Assembly: GCA_026874595.1 (NCBI GenBank)
Contig: CM049310.1
Coordinates: 20,436,058 to 20,500,057, forward strand
Direction of reading: 5' to 3'
Length of the DNA stretch: 64,000 bases
Source: Sipunculus nudus
Taxonomy: Eukaryota > Annelida > Sipuncula > Golfingiida > Sipunculidae
Both the position numbers and the translations under genes were made by a program. Of the stretch, positions 21,808-35,110 are shown in pieces; positions within the stretch are counted from its first letter, which is position 1; each line of letters begins with the position of its first letter. The notes below the pieces were generated by a model. The model was not told where the DNA came from. It made no database searches and worked only from the letters and a program-made list of their open reading frames with translations.

Positions 21808-23712
21808 CAAGGGACCCATGGGTCACGGCGCTCAGCTGAAGTTTGAACTTTTTGCGAATGCAAAATATGCAAAATATTCTATTGTAATGTTTTTCATTTA
21901 TATATGAATATGAGAAGCTAAGAGGAAAGGGGCCCTCCTACTTGGTTATAGTAAAGTTCTAAATATATGATTGCAAACTAATACTCTGACAAGACTGTTA
22001 TGAAGAAAAACAGTAAAAGTTGTGAGATACTGTGATGCATATGAAATTTACAGATGGACAGGCAAGTGGACAGAATGGACTTATACCTTTATTTCACTTT
22101 CAAGGGAATATTGCGTTAAAGTTTATATATAAGCCTATTTTTTTAGCATTTCCACTTTTTCCATTAAAAGTTTTTATCTGAATCATTTTTTTTATTAACA
22201 AGTTTTATAAAAATATTAGAATTGTTGCAAAAGTTGCAATCATTATATATCCAGAGTAAAAAAAACTAAAAATATAAGTTAAAATATTAGAATTGTTGCA
22301 AAAGTTGCAATCAATATATATCCAGAATGTAGCTCATATTGGGTCATATTATGCATACACATATATTTTATTATTTTTAAATCACAAATGTTTAAGCTGA
22401 ATTTAAAAGAAAATAATGCCACAAAATGGAATCTACAAGATTATTCCTTGAATCATTATTAAAAAGTTTTGCACATTGGAGTTTTCAGTACATGCTTAAT
22501 TTTATTCACCAAGACAAAATAAAAGATTCAGTAAATTTGATAAAATAAAACATCTTTTCAAATAAAGTATACACACTGTTGGTTGAATGATCGACAAACA
22601 ATATCATTGTGTTAATTACTATCTCAGCTTTAATTTATTACTGGAATTAATAGTCAATTTCACACCTGGTGAAGTTTTTACTCTTCTGAAGTAAGGAATT
22701 ACTTATCTGATGAACATCCACACTTTCATAGCAATACACCACTTTGTGGACACAATTAAATGTTCACTTTAATCATTGTAACCCTGGTGGTACAATACAA
22801 AATCTAAAATGTAGCATAGCCTAGAATAAGAATGAATCAAATACAGAAAATAATAACATTCATCAAGTGTATGCACCATGGGGGGGGGGGGGGGGAGTGC
22901 AGGGCAGAGGGGAAGCCTGCTGGTAGTGGCCAAGCTGAGCCAAGGCAAGCTGCCTGGGGTGGGTTACATAATGCAAGTGAAGGCTGTATTACTAGGTGGG
23001 CTAACTGTATGAAAACTTGAATAAAAGCTACTCTTTTCAATCAATACTTTGAAATTTCAGATTTTAAAAGATTAAATCCATATGTATATATGCTGTGAAA
23101 ATTAAACCACAGTGCTAACAGGGAAAAAACGTGCCATTGCCAAATTTAGACAAAATTTAAGGTGATTTTTTTTTTATGCTATTAACTTGAAAAAATTTTA
23201 AAATTCAGACCTAATTTTGGGTAAAAAAAAAAGAAATCTTGATTAAATAAAGTTATATTCCTGAAAAAAGTCTCTAGCTTCAGCAATTCTCATGTTAGGT
23301 GAGTAAATATATTTCCTGATTTTTTAAAAATTGCATTATATTTTGGCCCATAACTTCAAAATAATACCCAACACTGATCTAATTCTTTGTATGTTCATAG
23401 AAAATGTATGGAAGAATATGAATACTACATATGATCAAAAACAGATCATTGGTTTTGATATTAGGCAGCCTTGAAGTGTAACAATGGCTTTTTTATGGAA
23501 AACGGAGGTTTTTCCTTTATATCTCGAAGGAACGAAGTCCTAATGACCCAATTTTCGGTATGGTAGGAGATTTTGGGGATATCTAATGGTATGCAAAATT
23601 TTGGAATTGTAGGTCCAACGGTTACAAAACGTGCCCTGTTAACGGACGGACGGCCGGACGACGGACAATGGACCACGACTATAGCTCAGATGACTTATAG
23701 TCAGCTGAGCTA
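21808..23712 (+). mobile_element. TCAGCTGA-ended interspersed element, copy 1
   Basis: It begins CAAGGGACCCATGGGTCAC then GGCGCTCAGCTGA. It ends with a hairpin made of TAGCTCAGATGACT and AGTCAGCTGAGCTA. The inverted CAGCTGA motifs at both ends and the terminal hairpin recur in the copies at 43051 and 47367. An internal module (about 23080-23700) also occurs twice in the 47367 copy. A poly-G run (22880-22895) and GC-rich patch lie inside. The ORFs in the module are repeat sequence, not genes. Confidence 0.6.
22211..22325 (+). repeat. 71-bp tandem duplication
   Basis: AAATATTAGAATTGTTGCAA and the following AAGTTGCAATCA occur at 22211 and again at 22282, with an A-rich spacer. Confidence 0.8.
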
Positions 23713-24480
23713 ACTAATGGACAGATTTCTTTTATATTATGCATATACATATTTATGGGTTATGGGATGATATTTTTTTTTAAATTGGGGTAATGACCTT
23801 TCCTATGAGAGTGGCCTTGACCTTGAATATTGCCATATATGGTGAAAATCACACAAAATCATTAATATCTCAATAAGGGATGCATGGATTGGTCCAAAAA
23901 TCAACTTGATCAAAGATCTTGGATAGTAATGTCATGTACTGGGAACAGGTGGCGCCACCTGTTATTCTTTTACTTGTTTTCGTGCCGTTTAATACCCCAT
24001 CATTGTCACTTAAGTACTGTGAGCAAATTATAATTCAAAAACTAATTGACAGATTTCTTTCATATTATGCATATACATAGATATGGGTTATTGGATGATG
24101 TTTATTTAAATTGGGGTCATGACCTTTCCTATTAGAGTGGCCTTGACCAAGAATAATGCCATATATGGTGAAAATTACACAAAATCATTAATATCTCAAC
24201 AAGGGATGCATGGATTGGTCAAAAAATCAACTTGATCAAAGATCTTGGATATTATGTCATGTACCGGAAACAGGTGGCGCCACCTGTTATTCTTTTACTT
24301 GTTTTCGTGCCGTTTAATACCCTATCATTGTCACTTAACAGTACTGTGAGCATTACAAGTCAAAAACTAATGGACAGATTTCTTTTATATTAAGCATATA
24401 CATAGACATGGGTTAGGGGATGATGTATATTGAAATTCGGGTCATGACCTTTTCTATGAGAGTGACCTTTTCTATGAGTG

Positions 24481-26282
24481 TGGTCTGATATTAATTTTTG
24501 CTGAAGATGGGGGGCCTGTTCTTAAAGGGGGGGGGGGGATTAATTGTCTGGGGATACTATGGCACCTGCGGTGCCTAGAAATATCTAGTTCAAAACTGGA
24601 CACAGTATTACCTTCATGAAAATACTGTAACTTTAAAGGGAAACCATTTGCTCTCTTGATCTGCCGTATCCAGGCACAGGACTGAAATTCAAGCTTGTTT
24701 TCAGGGTTTTTTTTTTTTAGCCAAATGGAATACTGTTTTTGCAACATCCCCTACTCTCGCGGCATATAGGGTATCCGACGCGGCAGTAAACATGTGCTTA
24801 TGATAATAGGATCAGTTAAACATATCGGATGGGTACGGCCTTCGTAAAGGCTTGTTTTTTTCGTTTGAGAAATATCGAATACCAACTTAACTTAGTGTTA
24901 GTTGTCGCCAATAGATGTCGCTTGTGTGTTGGGAAAAGGCCAGTTTGGTTACTGTTCGCATAACAACGCCGACGCACCTCGTTTAATCTACTTTATTCAA
25001 GCAAAATACATCCACGTGTAAAATGTTTGAAGCAGCTAGTTTTTCATGCTGGAACTTTCTCTCTCCCTCGTAACAACTTATTCTCTCATTCAAAAACAGT
25101 CGCACTATCAATAATGAATAAATGGAAACATCCTGGATTCACATCCTTATTGTGCATGCGTGTAAATCAGAACATGCATGGGAGCACATCGGGGGTTCAG
25201 CTTTGATGAACTTTTTCTGACTCAAAAAGCCAAAAATAATTAAGTCACAATTTATCAGACGCTATTGTGACTAAAAACAACATAGATGTCGTTAAAATAG
25301 CCAGAACAACAGCTATACATGCAAATATGCCTACGCAAAGTTCAGCGAAATATGAGGGCAAGAAGACGGCGATACAATAATACAAAATGCAAAATATTTA
25401 TAAATAATTGCGGGCAAAAATCCAGCTCTGAAAGCATATTATCCAGGAAAATCTGGTTTCTTATGACTTGTTTCTTGACATCTAACTCGGGTACATTTTC
25501 TGTCCCAACAGAAATCTGTTTTACAGTTTTACATGTATATGCAATATTCAATCATCTCTATCGTATCAAAATTGCGGATATCAAGACATTGCGAGTATAA
25601 TGAAATATAAAATATGCATGTGTTGAGCAGAATTAACAGTAGAATGCAGAATACTACTACTATTACATCCATAAAATTTTCATGACAGGAATTTCAGTAT
25701 ATTAAACGGGACCGGTCTTTGATTCAGAGATCTGGCGAAAACCGCTCCTTATAAAATGCTAGTATTTGCTATTCATTCTGGTGATTTATATACCATTTTA
25801 TAGTTAACTACCTCATAAACTTCAATATACAGCCCCTCACACGTCTTCAAATGTCTACAATGAATTTGATAATTGGTTTCCGCCGCACCAATGTACGCAA
25901 TTATCTAAAAATCAAAGCAAAAACTGGGGCTATTTCTGAGCGGGTCCCTTAAATACGCGTATAATAGGAAGACTTAATAGCCGCCATTATCACTGCTATA
26001 CATTATACAGTAGTTTACTGTATCACTGTACCTATAAAACTTGTTCTTGTCGGTACGGCATGACGGACAAGTCCATCGGAATACGCATGATGCTAACCAT
26101 ACATGCACACTATATCTTAATGATGAACTGTCACACCATTTTTTTTTTTTCAAGCACATTGGAGGTAACTAGAATTTTTTTTATTATTTTGAATAGCAAA
26201 CATGTAACCATTAGTTGTTGACTCATTGTTTTACAAGCTGTATAAATGATTAATGCCAATCTGAAATAGATGGGCAAATATT
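24481..26282. other. Non-coding stretch, nothing recognised
   Basis: Sequence between the array and the candidate PBX terminal exon. Poly-G (about 24529) and poly-T runs occur. No ORF, repeat unit or RNA is supported. Confidence 0.4.
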
Positions 26283-26296
26283 TTTTTAAAGACTCC

Positions 26297-26302
26297 TTTA
26301 TT
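26297..26302 (-). terminator. Candidate polyadenylation signal AATAAA
   Basis: AATAAA on the minus strand, followed by an A/T-rich stretch, at the end of the candidate PBX terminal exon. Confidence 0.3.
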
Positions 26303-26483
26303 CCCTTTCCGAGTCTTTCTCACAACCTGCGGCTGTTGTCTCTCCGGATTGGAACTTCTGATCCCATTGCTGCTGTCCGTGACCTTGACCTCCCTGGTCT
26401 GGGGTCAAATTCATCCTCTCCCTGACACCAGCCGACTGAATGGTTGGCTCCAGAGGGGTTCCCGTGTGAGCCGGCAGGGGAGC
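26298..26483 (-). CDS. PBX/extradenticle, candidate terminal exon
   Basis: A good acceptor (CATTGCAG|GCTCCC) opens a 62-codon frame ending in TAA at 26298. Phase 0 fits the donors at 33487 and 34983. In that frame the tail is Gln/Gly-rich, containing QGGQGHGQQQWDQKF. This is loosely like the GGWQDA tail of vertebrate PBX. An AATAAA (26297-26302, reverse strand) overlaps the stop codon. A second frame, reachable from a phase-1 donor, ends at a TGA at 26320 about 20 bases before that signal. Assignment to PBX rests on strand, phase and composition only, and it lies 7 kb from the previous exon. Confidence 0.4.
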   Translation of the reverse strand, partial: APLPAHTGTPLEPTIQSAGVRERMNLTPDQGGQGHGQQQWDQKFQSGETTAAGCEKDSERE

Positions 26484-27762
26484 CTGCAATGACAAAGTGA
26501 TGTGGTCCCGTCAAGTGACCTTTGAACTTAAATCTAAGCCAAGAAGCCAAAATTTCAAACACCTGAAAGCCGGCAATTCAAAGCACATTTCATGGTGTTC
26601 GGCGAGGCGAGCTGTAAAACAGATCTGCTCATGTTGGAAAACGTTACTGCTTCATAATCAGGACAAATTCCATGCTCTATTGTTTGTTGTGGTGAGGAGG
26701 CGCAAAGCTTGAACGAACACATCACTTTGCATTGCGGCTTTTTTTTTGTCTTCAACAGCATATAATTCTTCAACAGAGGCAAATATTACACAGAGAAAAA
26801 CAAAACGTGCAAGAGGCTATAAAAATCCACTTATAAGAATGGAAAAGGGTTAGTGAGAGGAAACAGAATAAGCAGATCTGTTAATACAGCAAAAATAAAT
26901 GAGAGCAAATCAATGAATACATGAAAATAAATAAAAACACAGAACATGCAGCAAATGTACAATAGAGAACTAGACACGTGGTAAGAACTAATTCGGGTGT
27001 GAAATAAAAATAAGAACGATAATCGTGATCACTGTAAAAACAAAGACAGTTCTACGTAAGAATACATGCTGCTTCACATTTGTACATGCTCGCAGTTCAT
27101 AGCGACAGGTGATTCTCGTACTATTATTGTTTTAAAGGGCATCCGTAGAAATCCATCTTCCTTTTATGTCCAGTGCTCCAGTATTTCCATTTTCTTTCTT
27201 TGAATGCATTAAATTCCCCATGGCCGGTCAGTCCTTTTCGCAGTTTGGTCGTTATTCTCTGGAAGCATCTTGTCTTCCAAGCAGTTCAGGCGCATTTTAA
27301 ATCTCCGGCAAATTCTGAGATTATCCCAGCAGTTCCTGTGCTTATACACCGGTTGTACCTGGTTATTTGCACATTTAATAATGCAAGAACTAGATTACCG
27401 CAACTGTGTGATTGGTCTACAACCAAGCACATATTTTCCAATTTCCTTAAATGCAAAGGTTTTGGAATTGGCTTCTGATAATTTTGGTTCTGAAAGCTGG
27501 GTAATACAGATGGCACATTTCTCATGAATCTAAAAAGATTTCCATTCCAGAGCACTGAACAAAGAAAAGCGTCAATAATTTCTAACATTTATTTACACAA
27601 ATATTACAGCACTGTACAAAAGCTTCCAGTCACATATGCTCATACACAAACTTTAAATTTATACTGCTCTGTCTAATAATAATGTTCCCATTTTACACAA
27701 GGTATAAGCACATCTAGTATAAATAATGTTGCAACACACTTCAACAACACCTTCATAGCAGC

Positions 27763-27823
<61 letters not shown>

Positions 27824-30800
27824 GAATTAGATAAAACTTGATATTTCTGGAGGCACTGCTTTTTTTCATGCAGAGGTAGAGATTTCACTTCTGTATACAA
27901 CTAAGCCTGTTTTCCCATAAAATGCTTTCTCTTCTCACTTTCAAATTTTATCAGACTAAATTACTGAAATGTTAACTCAATCCATTGGACATGATATAAA
28001 TTACGTTTTGTGATGCATGAATATGTATTTGGTTGAAAGATTTAATAAGGGGTATCCTATTAAGGATTCAATTTATTAGACCAGATCTTCAGGTTAACAA
28101 TTTACCAATTGTCTTGACAAACCTGGAAAAATTATGAGCTGATAATTCTTTTGGTAGCACCAATACTTGTAAATGAGCCTCATTTAATCAGCTGAGGATC
28201 AACTCGCCAGTGAGAACTGAATGTCAGTTCTTTACAAAAACTGACTTTTGAGATCTTGACAAATCAGTACTATCTGTCTGCATGTCCAGCTACACATTTC
28301 AGCACCAATAACTACAGATAAATGTATCAAGTCATGCTTTAAACTCAGTTTTTACCTGAACCTTTTAAAATTAGATCACTATGACCCACTTTCAGGCTTG
28401 GAATGAGATTTATGCCCATGTTTCTAAATGCCAAAACAAGTTTATTTAATTGTAACAGTCAATTTATGATGATCATGTCATGTTTACAATACTACTACTA
28501 AATGCATGAGTGGTGTTTCTATCATAACACAGGTCATGGGTGGATTGAACATTCTAAGGAGTTAAATAAAGTATATTACATAAAAGTGCACACTTTTAGT
28601 TCTAATTTATGGAATTGATACAATATATATTGTCTTTTATCATTATAATTATATATTCATATAAATGTTCATCTTCACATTTGAAAATAGTGGAGTCACC
28701 CATTGGCTGAGTAACCTGTTTCCCACACACCTTTAAAATTACAAAAACATGCCCACCCCCAGTTAGATTGCCACTGATGTGGACATTTTGAACATCTATC
28801 TAGGACTTGACCCATAATTTTGATAAGTGCCTTGACTGTTCAGAAATATGAAGAATATATGGATGTATAAACCTGAAGTACTACAAACTTTCCTGAATGA
28901 ACTTTTTATATGAGACACAGATTTTTCTAACTGACATTTCTCTCACCCTCTGCACTGCTGCCCACTTTACCCTGTCACTGTAGTAGTTTCCCCATAAACC
29001 TACTGAACATAATAATGAAGAACTTGTCCTCAAACTCTGCTTTTCCACCTTGTCCTACTCTAACTGGGTGTTATTAAAGCATATTTTTTGTTGTCTTTAC
29101 AATACATCGGATTACCCTGGTACCATAATCCTTGTCTATGACAGTTTTACCCTTTAGTCTTCTGTACATAAAGATTATGCTTACAAATTAACATAACAAG
29201 ACATCTACAGCACGTCACATAAAACAGTAGAGACCACTACCTTGTCATTGTAGATGAAATGCACTATGGTATTTCTATTGCTTTGAGTATACATTTATGC
29301 CGACCACTGTTTGAAGACGCAACATCAGGCAATGACCATATCGTGCACAGTAATACAATGAAGTATACACATCAATTAAAAATTAAAATCATTCCTTGCT
29401 TCACCTCACCCCTTGCTCCTAAAAGTAGCTGAAACATGATGGGGATGATTACCTAAGTGAAAAATTTCAATAAAACCATAAAAGCATGCTTTCATGCCAT
29501 ACTTCTCACCTTTCAAAGAATAATAATCTTCTGACAACAACAAAATATAATTTAACAAGTGGAGGAATAATGCAATGCTTAAGAACCATTGCAATAGTAG
29601 TGGACAAAGAGTACAATTAACAATAATGATTTGGTAATCATGCTTCAGATTTTATAATCTAACATTAAAAGATCATTTTAATGACCTGTTTTACTTGAAA
29701 CTTTTTTTAATCACTTAAGGTTATCCCTAAAAAATGTGTTTAAAATATATGAAATCACAATAATATATACTGATACATGTTAGTAAATATAAAATGGAAA
29801 TTTGTAATATTATCCATGACAGTCTATTGGACTGATCATCTACCCTATTCCCCATCTGAGGATACTTTGCATCCAAATAAAACCTGTGATTAAGTGTCTG
29901 TACATGAACATAGTGGACCAACATATCTACCCTATTATCCATTATAACTGGCTGCAGTTAAACAAATCATCATAATACATTAAGTAAAGCAACAGGAGTA
30001 AATGTACATCTTATGATTTCACAACTAATGTAAACGCAATAAGAAATAAGTTAAAAAAAATTATGCTTAATACGTGACACAAATGATAACAGACTGGCCA
30101 ACCCTCAGCTCAGCTGTTCAGTGGAAGGAGCTCTAATATAACAGTATACAAGTCAAATATTGTCAAATATACTGCAGTTTATCTGTGAATACCTGCCCTG
30201 TTGTAAATACAAACAGATCATTCTCCAGAGTTAAAAAAAAATCATTAATTATTCAATTAGAAAGACTCTGTAGAGTCCATACATCCACCAAGACAAAACA
30301 ATCTAATTGGTTTATCCCCCTTACCCAGACCTGCACAAAATTTAATGGAGTCTTCTCTAACGCATGTCACATCCCACCACAAAGTTTGGGGTAATCGGTT
30401 CAGTGTTTATTGTAATCCTGCTCACAGACAAACAACCCAATAATTAAACAGACACAGGGAAAAACATAACCTCCACAGGCGACTGAATAAACCATCAAAC
30501 TAAAAATGTGAAAATGACATTTAACATCTCCGATTGGCTGCACTGTTTACAACAGAGAGCCAAGCTTGAACATAATTAAAATAAGTAACCATTAATTTAC
30601 CCCATTACCAGTATATGTATATTATTATAGTAAATGTTAACTGGAACCTGGGATGAATTTCATAATTGACTGACGTTAAGCAATTACTTAACTTTCTGAT
30701 GTTTTCCAAACTTAACAAGTTGGTGCAAATGGTGCCAGGTTTGGTTCATTTCATGGTGTGTGGATACCCATTACTAAGCACCAGGGAGTTCAAGCTTAAA

Positions 30801-33486
30801 ATGCACTAATAATAAACCTGTAATAAACAGACACTACCTAACACGAGATTCTGCTTCTGGAGAAGATGCATTCATATTAAGAACAGGGCTCTACTTGCTC
30901 TCCTTTATTTTCACTAGTGCCCTGCTTATGTTATAATAATGATCTACATACATCCGAAAGACTCTGCTGATATTATCAGCAACAATGTTTAGAAAAATCA
31001 ACTTAATAATCACCCTCTGAGACTAAATCTAATTTTCTGATATAATGATTCTTCTGAGGTAAAAATCTTTTAAATAGGACTTCTTTGTTTAATTTATGTT
31101 TCTCCTTTCATGTAGACACAATTTATATGAAAAGCACCAAAATTAGACACCATTTTTGTACTGTAGTCCTGTTCTACAACATTTAAATAATCATAATCAT
31201 TACATAATTTTGTACTTGCTCAGGGTTTTGGACCCTCCATAAATATACACAAGATTACTTGTGATAAATAACCTTAGAACCATACAGATATACCTGTACA
31301 TGTGTCTTTTCATATGCATATAAATATATTTAAATCACTGGAGAAAAATACAAAGTTATACACCTCTCCCAACATGTAATGCTGGGAACCTAGAAATATA
31401 ATCCCAGTGCAGAATGACACAAACAAATACTGTATGTGGATTCCAAATGATCTCCAAATCATGTAGCTTTTGAATACCAGACATTTAAAAATTTACCAGA
31501 TTTAGAATCTGGACAGATATGGATTCACTTGTACCCATTCAGACACAGTTTTTCTGACTACATGAAATCAATATTCATATCATATGCCAGTGAGGTCACG
31601 TGAATATAGACATTTTTAGGATCAATAATGGTGGCCTAACGGGCCCAGTCCTCCTAAAAACTGTACGAGTAAAGAGCTCAATGTTGTAAAAGTCTTGTTT
31701 GATAAATAGTAACATGGATTCCAGCCATTATGATTGTCCTGTTGTTCTGCGCCATTTGGTATTCTTGAGTGAAAGAGAGAGATGAGTTGTGTTATTCTCC
31801 AGGCTCCCATAATGCATCAGTCACGGCGGTGCCATCTATGTACAGCTGTAGGAACTAGTAAGCTGATTCACATCTCTTGCTGCTTGTAACAAACAACACA
31901 CAGGCATATGAAGAATACTAAAAACACCCCTAGTACACATTCTGTGTGCATAAAAAAAATCACTTAAATAATACTTATTATTGGTGCAAAATTTGTACAG
32001 GCATCATCAGCAAAAAATTGTATATATTAAAGATGTAGAAAGCAAATTATATGTGAAAATGTTCTATTAAATATTCTTCCACAATAATTGTGCAGATTTC
32101 ACTGTTCCTCCAAATTAAATTTTCAAAGTGAGTTCATTCAGAGTTGAGAGACTATGAATTGTTGCATTCATAAATAAATATAAAAGCTCTGCAACCCAAA
32201 CTGGTTATGAGGCACTAGCAAGCTAAATGAAGAGTAACACATGCTCAAAAGGGTAAATGATACACCTGCACATTATATTTGTCCAAGTGTTCACTCAAGT
32301 GTACAGCAGTAAGACTTCTTCTCTGATTTGATAGGCTATCACAAGCAAAAGCAGATATTTTTTCTGTTCAAAATTTTACATATAATATCTTTAGGTTATA
32401 ATGAAATCCTTAGAAATGATCCATTTCTTTCAACTGGTACCTTTAGGAGAAAACAGGTTATTTTACTCCATTAATACATGTATGTGTTTTTTACCTCCAA
32501 GCTCCGAGTCAGATTCACCAGGACCTGAGGGTGAACTAAGGATTACAGGCCTAACCTGATCATGACAGATTGTATATATTGTCCTTTTTTATTGATAAGA
32601 TTTTAACTTAAGTTAAAATAATTAAATGCAATAATGAAGTGTGCATTTATCAGCAGTGAAGACAGAATCCTGGATAAAATATCAATTGATCATATTACTT
32701 AATAACAAAGGGATCAGTTGCCTGATTTCACCAAAGTTTATCATTTGAAACTGCAGTCCAACAATGTCTTGCATATTACACAGGAGAAGTCTTACTGATT
32801 TATATTAGAAGAGAGATGGTTAGCGTAACAGTACCAACAGAGTAACTGACAACCATACCATACTGACCATTCCACATATGTTTGACATCATTTAACTGCT
32901 GATAACTTTTCCTACCATGTTAATAAAACAGTTATTTCAGTTAACACTTTTTTCTTACATGTGTTCAAAATTAAAATACCAAAGCATTATCAAATTATGT
33001 TGCATTTTCCCTCAAACAACAACAACAAAGGGGTTCACCCTAAAAATCTGGTTTGAACAAAATTCCTGTTTCATGGAAAATATTTCTTAAGCAGTAGTCA
33101 AAATAAATTCATTCCATCTTATTGCACTTTCTAAAATTTGCAAAGGTAGCCTTGTCAATTTTTGGTTGCTCAAGCACTGTTAGAGGTCCATGAATGTTCT
33201 AACTGATGACAGTGAAGTATTGCAGTTTGAATACAATAACCTTCTCACCAGTTAGAACATTTTGGCCTTGGGCTGTATATGGCAAAGGTTGCCTTTGTAA
33301 GTGGTGTTAACTTTGAATGAGTAAGGGTAAGAGAACATGACCACTGCATACCCCCCCCCCCAGTAAGTAGCAAAATAATAAACTTCTAATCAGGAATATG
33401 AGTTGGCTTCTGACATGATGTCTCACGTGTGTGTGACACGAGCTGTACGGGATGGTTGTCCTGATGAAGAGAGAGTGTTATTGTAC
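26484..33486 (-). other. PBX last intron or long 3' UTR
   Basis: Seven kilobases free of the repeat families seen elsewhere except a long (AT)n at 27766-27821 and a poly-C run near 33351. If the donor at 33487 is not used, translation continues Val-Gln and stops at TAA. That makes this interval a possible 3' UTR, with an AATAAA near 27588-27593 on the minus strand as a possible end. A GC-richer patch at 31620-31860 contains a short open frame that I could not identify. Confidence 0.4.
27766..27821. repeat. (AT)n microsatellite
   Basis: About 28 AT units. Confidence 0.92.
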
Positions 33487-33558
33487 CTGTTGGAGGTGAG
33501 GATCATACATGCTGCTGCTGGAAGTGGCTGGCATGCCTTCCCCTCCGTATCCACTCCC
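33487..33558 (-). CDS. PBX/extradenticle, 24-codon C-terminal exon
   Basis: An acceptor CTCTACAG|GGGAGT and donor CAACAG|gtacaa bound 72 bp, phase 0 to phase 0, so it can be skipped without loss of frame. It encodes GSGYGGEGMPATSSSSMYDP followed by HLQQ. The Gly/Ser-rich sequence and MY-P motif are like the C-terminal tail of PBX proteins (human SQMYSPQG). If its donor is ignored, the frame reads Val-Gln-stop. Confidence 0.75.
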
Positions 33559-34982
33559 CTGTAGAGAGCATACAGACACTCTCATCCACACACCACCACC
33601 ATGCTACCCCACTAACCCATAGGAACCATGTCAAAAGGGCCAAACCCCTCGAAAATTCCAATTAGAGATTCACTGTCAGGGATTTTAATCAAGATTTATG
33701 AAAAACTCTAAAAAACACAAACTGCAATCCACAGATTCATTTTTCAGGAAGAGGTTATGGGGTTAAGTTAAAATACAAGATGAAACTGGAACAGGGACTC
33801 TGAAAAACTGTAATTTTAATTTTGTAAAGAGGGTTGTTTTAAGCAGAGAGTGACATCAGAGCACTGTGCATCATTTTATATTAAGTATTCTTTCTGATGG
33901 AATGGGGTACAATTTGGTTTTCTCTGGTAGCATGATACTTCTGACATGGTCCCTCACCAGACCCGCAACCAGGTTACAAAAAACCCACACCAACAGTAAT
34001 ACTGCCATCTCATTAAAACACTGCAGGGTAATGTTCTATTTACATTTATTATCATCCCTACAATATTTTACAAATCTCATAAAATACTCTGTGGAACAAC
34101 TAATCACATGATTTACAAATCTTCTGGTCCATGTAGTACTAGTTACATCAATTCAAATGATGAATATTTTCAAAATTCAATCTTCAAAATAAAATAAAGA
34201 CCTACACTTTCAGTACTGATCCTATTCTGTTAATTCAAACTGAGGTGTTAGTCCATTCACCACTCAGAGATTTATTCTCATAGCACTCTTTGTTGCATGC
34301 ACATTAACCACAGAGAAACAAACTTAATGCAAAGGTAGTTTCGCATTTACATGTTTTAATTTCCTGAAAATAACCTTTCAAGGCTGCTTCTGGATCCTAA
34401 TCTGGCCAAATGTATATTAAAGAAAATTTACAGTATTTACAAAGATTGATATTTATACATGAACATAATACACATGTACAGTAAAGCCCTGTGATGACCA
34501 CCCAAGTAATAAGACCATCCCACTATTACTAGGACTGAAATGAAACATTACCATTTGTATCATAATCAGCAGATCATTTCGCTTTTCAGATTCATAAGTA
34601 ACAGATAACGTTTCACCTTACATGTTTTGAGACTATTTTCTAATGTCTGGTGCTGCTTGACATCAGATTTCAAACACCAGAAATGTAACGAAACAGAAAC
34701 CTCACAACACTGGTATGCTATCTTTTGTACAGAAAGTATCAGTACATAAATGTATTGTTGCAGCCCTTCTGATCAAAATCACCCAAGACCCCGCTAAGAG
34801 CATGACCTTCCCACATGTTTGTACAACCTACCAAGCAATACAACTTTTGGCTGTTCTTAATGTACTTAGACAGTTGTGTTTGCAGGGTTTTACTGTACCT
34901 GAGTATGTGATACTGTTTTAAGCCCTGTTTCTCTGTGTATATACTATATGACCACATGCCCCACCACCAGCCATTACTGTAC

Positions 34983-35110
34983 CTGTTGCTGTGATGTGTC
35001 ACCCACTGAGGCTGGTGGGTAGTTGTCACCATTAACATTCATAAACATGCCCTGGCCTTGACCTGGTAGTTGACCTTGTGACCTGGGCACCATATTGTAA
35101 GGTGAAGCAC
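34983..35110 (-). CDS. PBX/extradenticle, C-terminal tail exon
   Basis: The acceptor TTTGCAG|GTGCTT and donor CAACAG|gtacag bound 128 bp. It enters in phase 1, which matches the ends of both alternative homeodomain exons (joined codon GGT), and leaves in phase 0. It encodes GASPYNMVPRSQGQLPGQGQ, then GMFMNVNGDNYPPASVGDTS and QQQ. MFMNVNGD parallels LFMSVQSLNGDSY in vertebrate PBX tails. The tail region modulates transcriptional activity in that family. Reading through the donor again gives Val-Gln-stop. Confidence 0.85.

Larger units (their letters stand above)
21480..24480 (+). repeat. 325-bp tandem array, split by an inserted element
   Basis: Units lie at about 21480-21807, 23713-24040, 24041-24365 and 24366-24480 (last one truncated). 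Each carries GACCTTGA, ATGCATGGATTG, GGTGGCGCCACC, TTGTTTTCGTGCCGTTTAA and CACTTGACAGTACTGTGAGC. The element at 21808-23712 interrupts unit 1 after GTCAAAAA, and unit 2 resumes with CTAATGGACAG. The array end at about 24480 is abrupt. Confidence 0.8.

Noticed and set aside
31622-31810. Minus-strand frame with NGAEQQDNHNGWNP as a PBX terminal exon
   Set aside because: The NGW motif is only superficially like the PBX tail, no acceptor gives the right phase from the 33487 or 34983 donors, and the rest of the peptide is unlike PBX.
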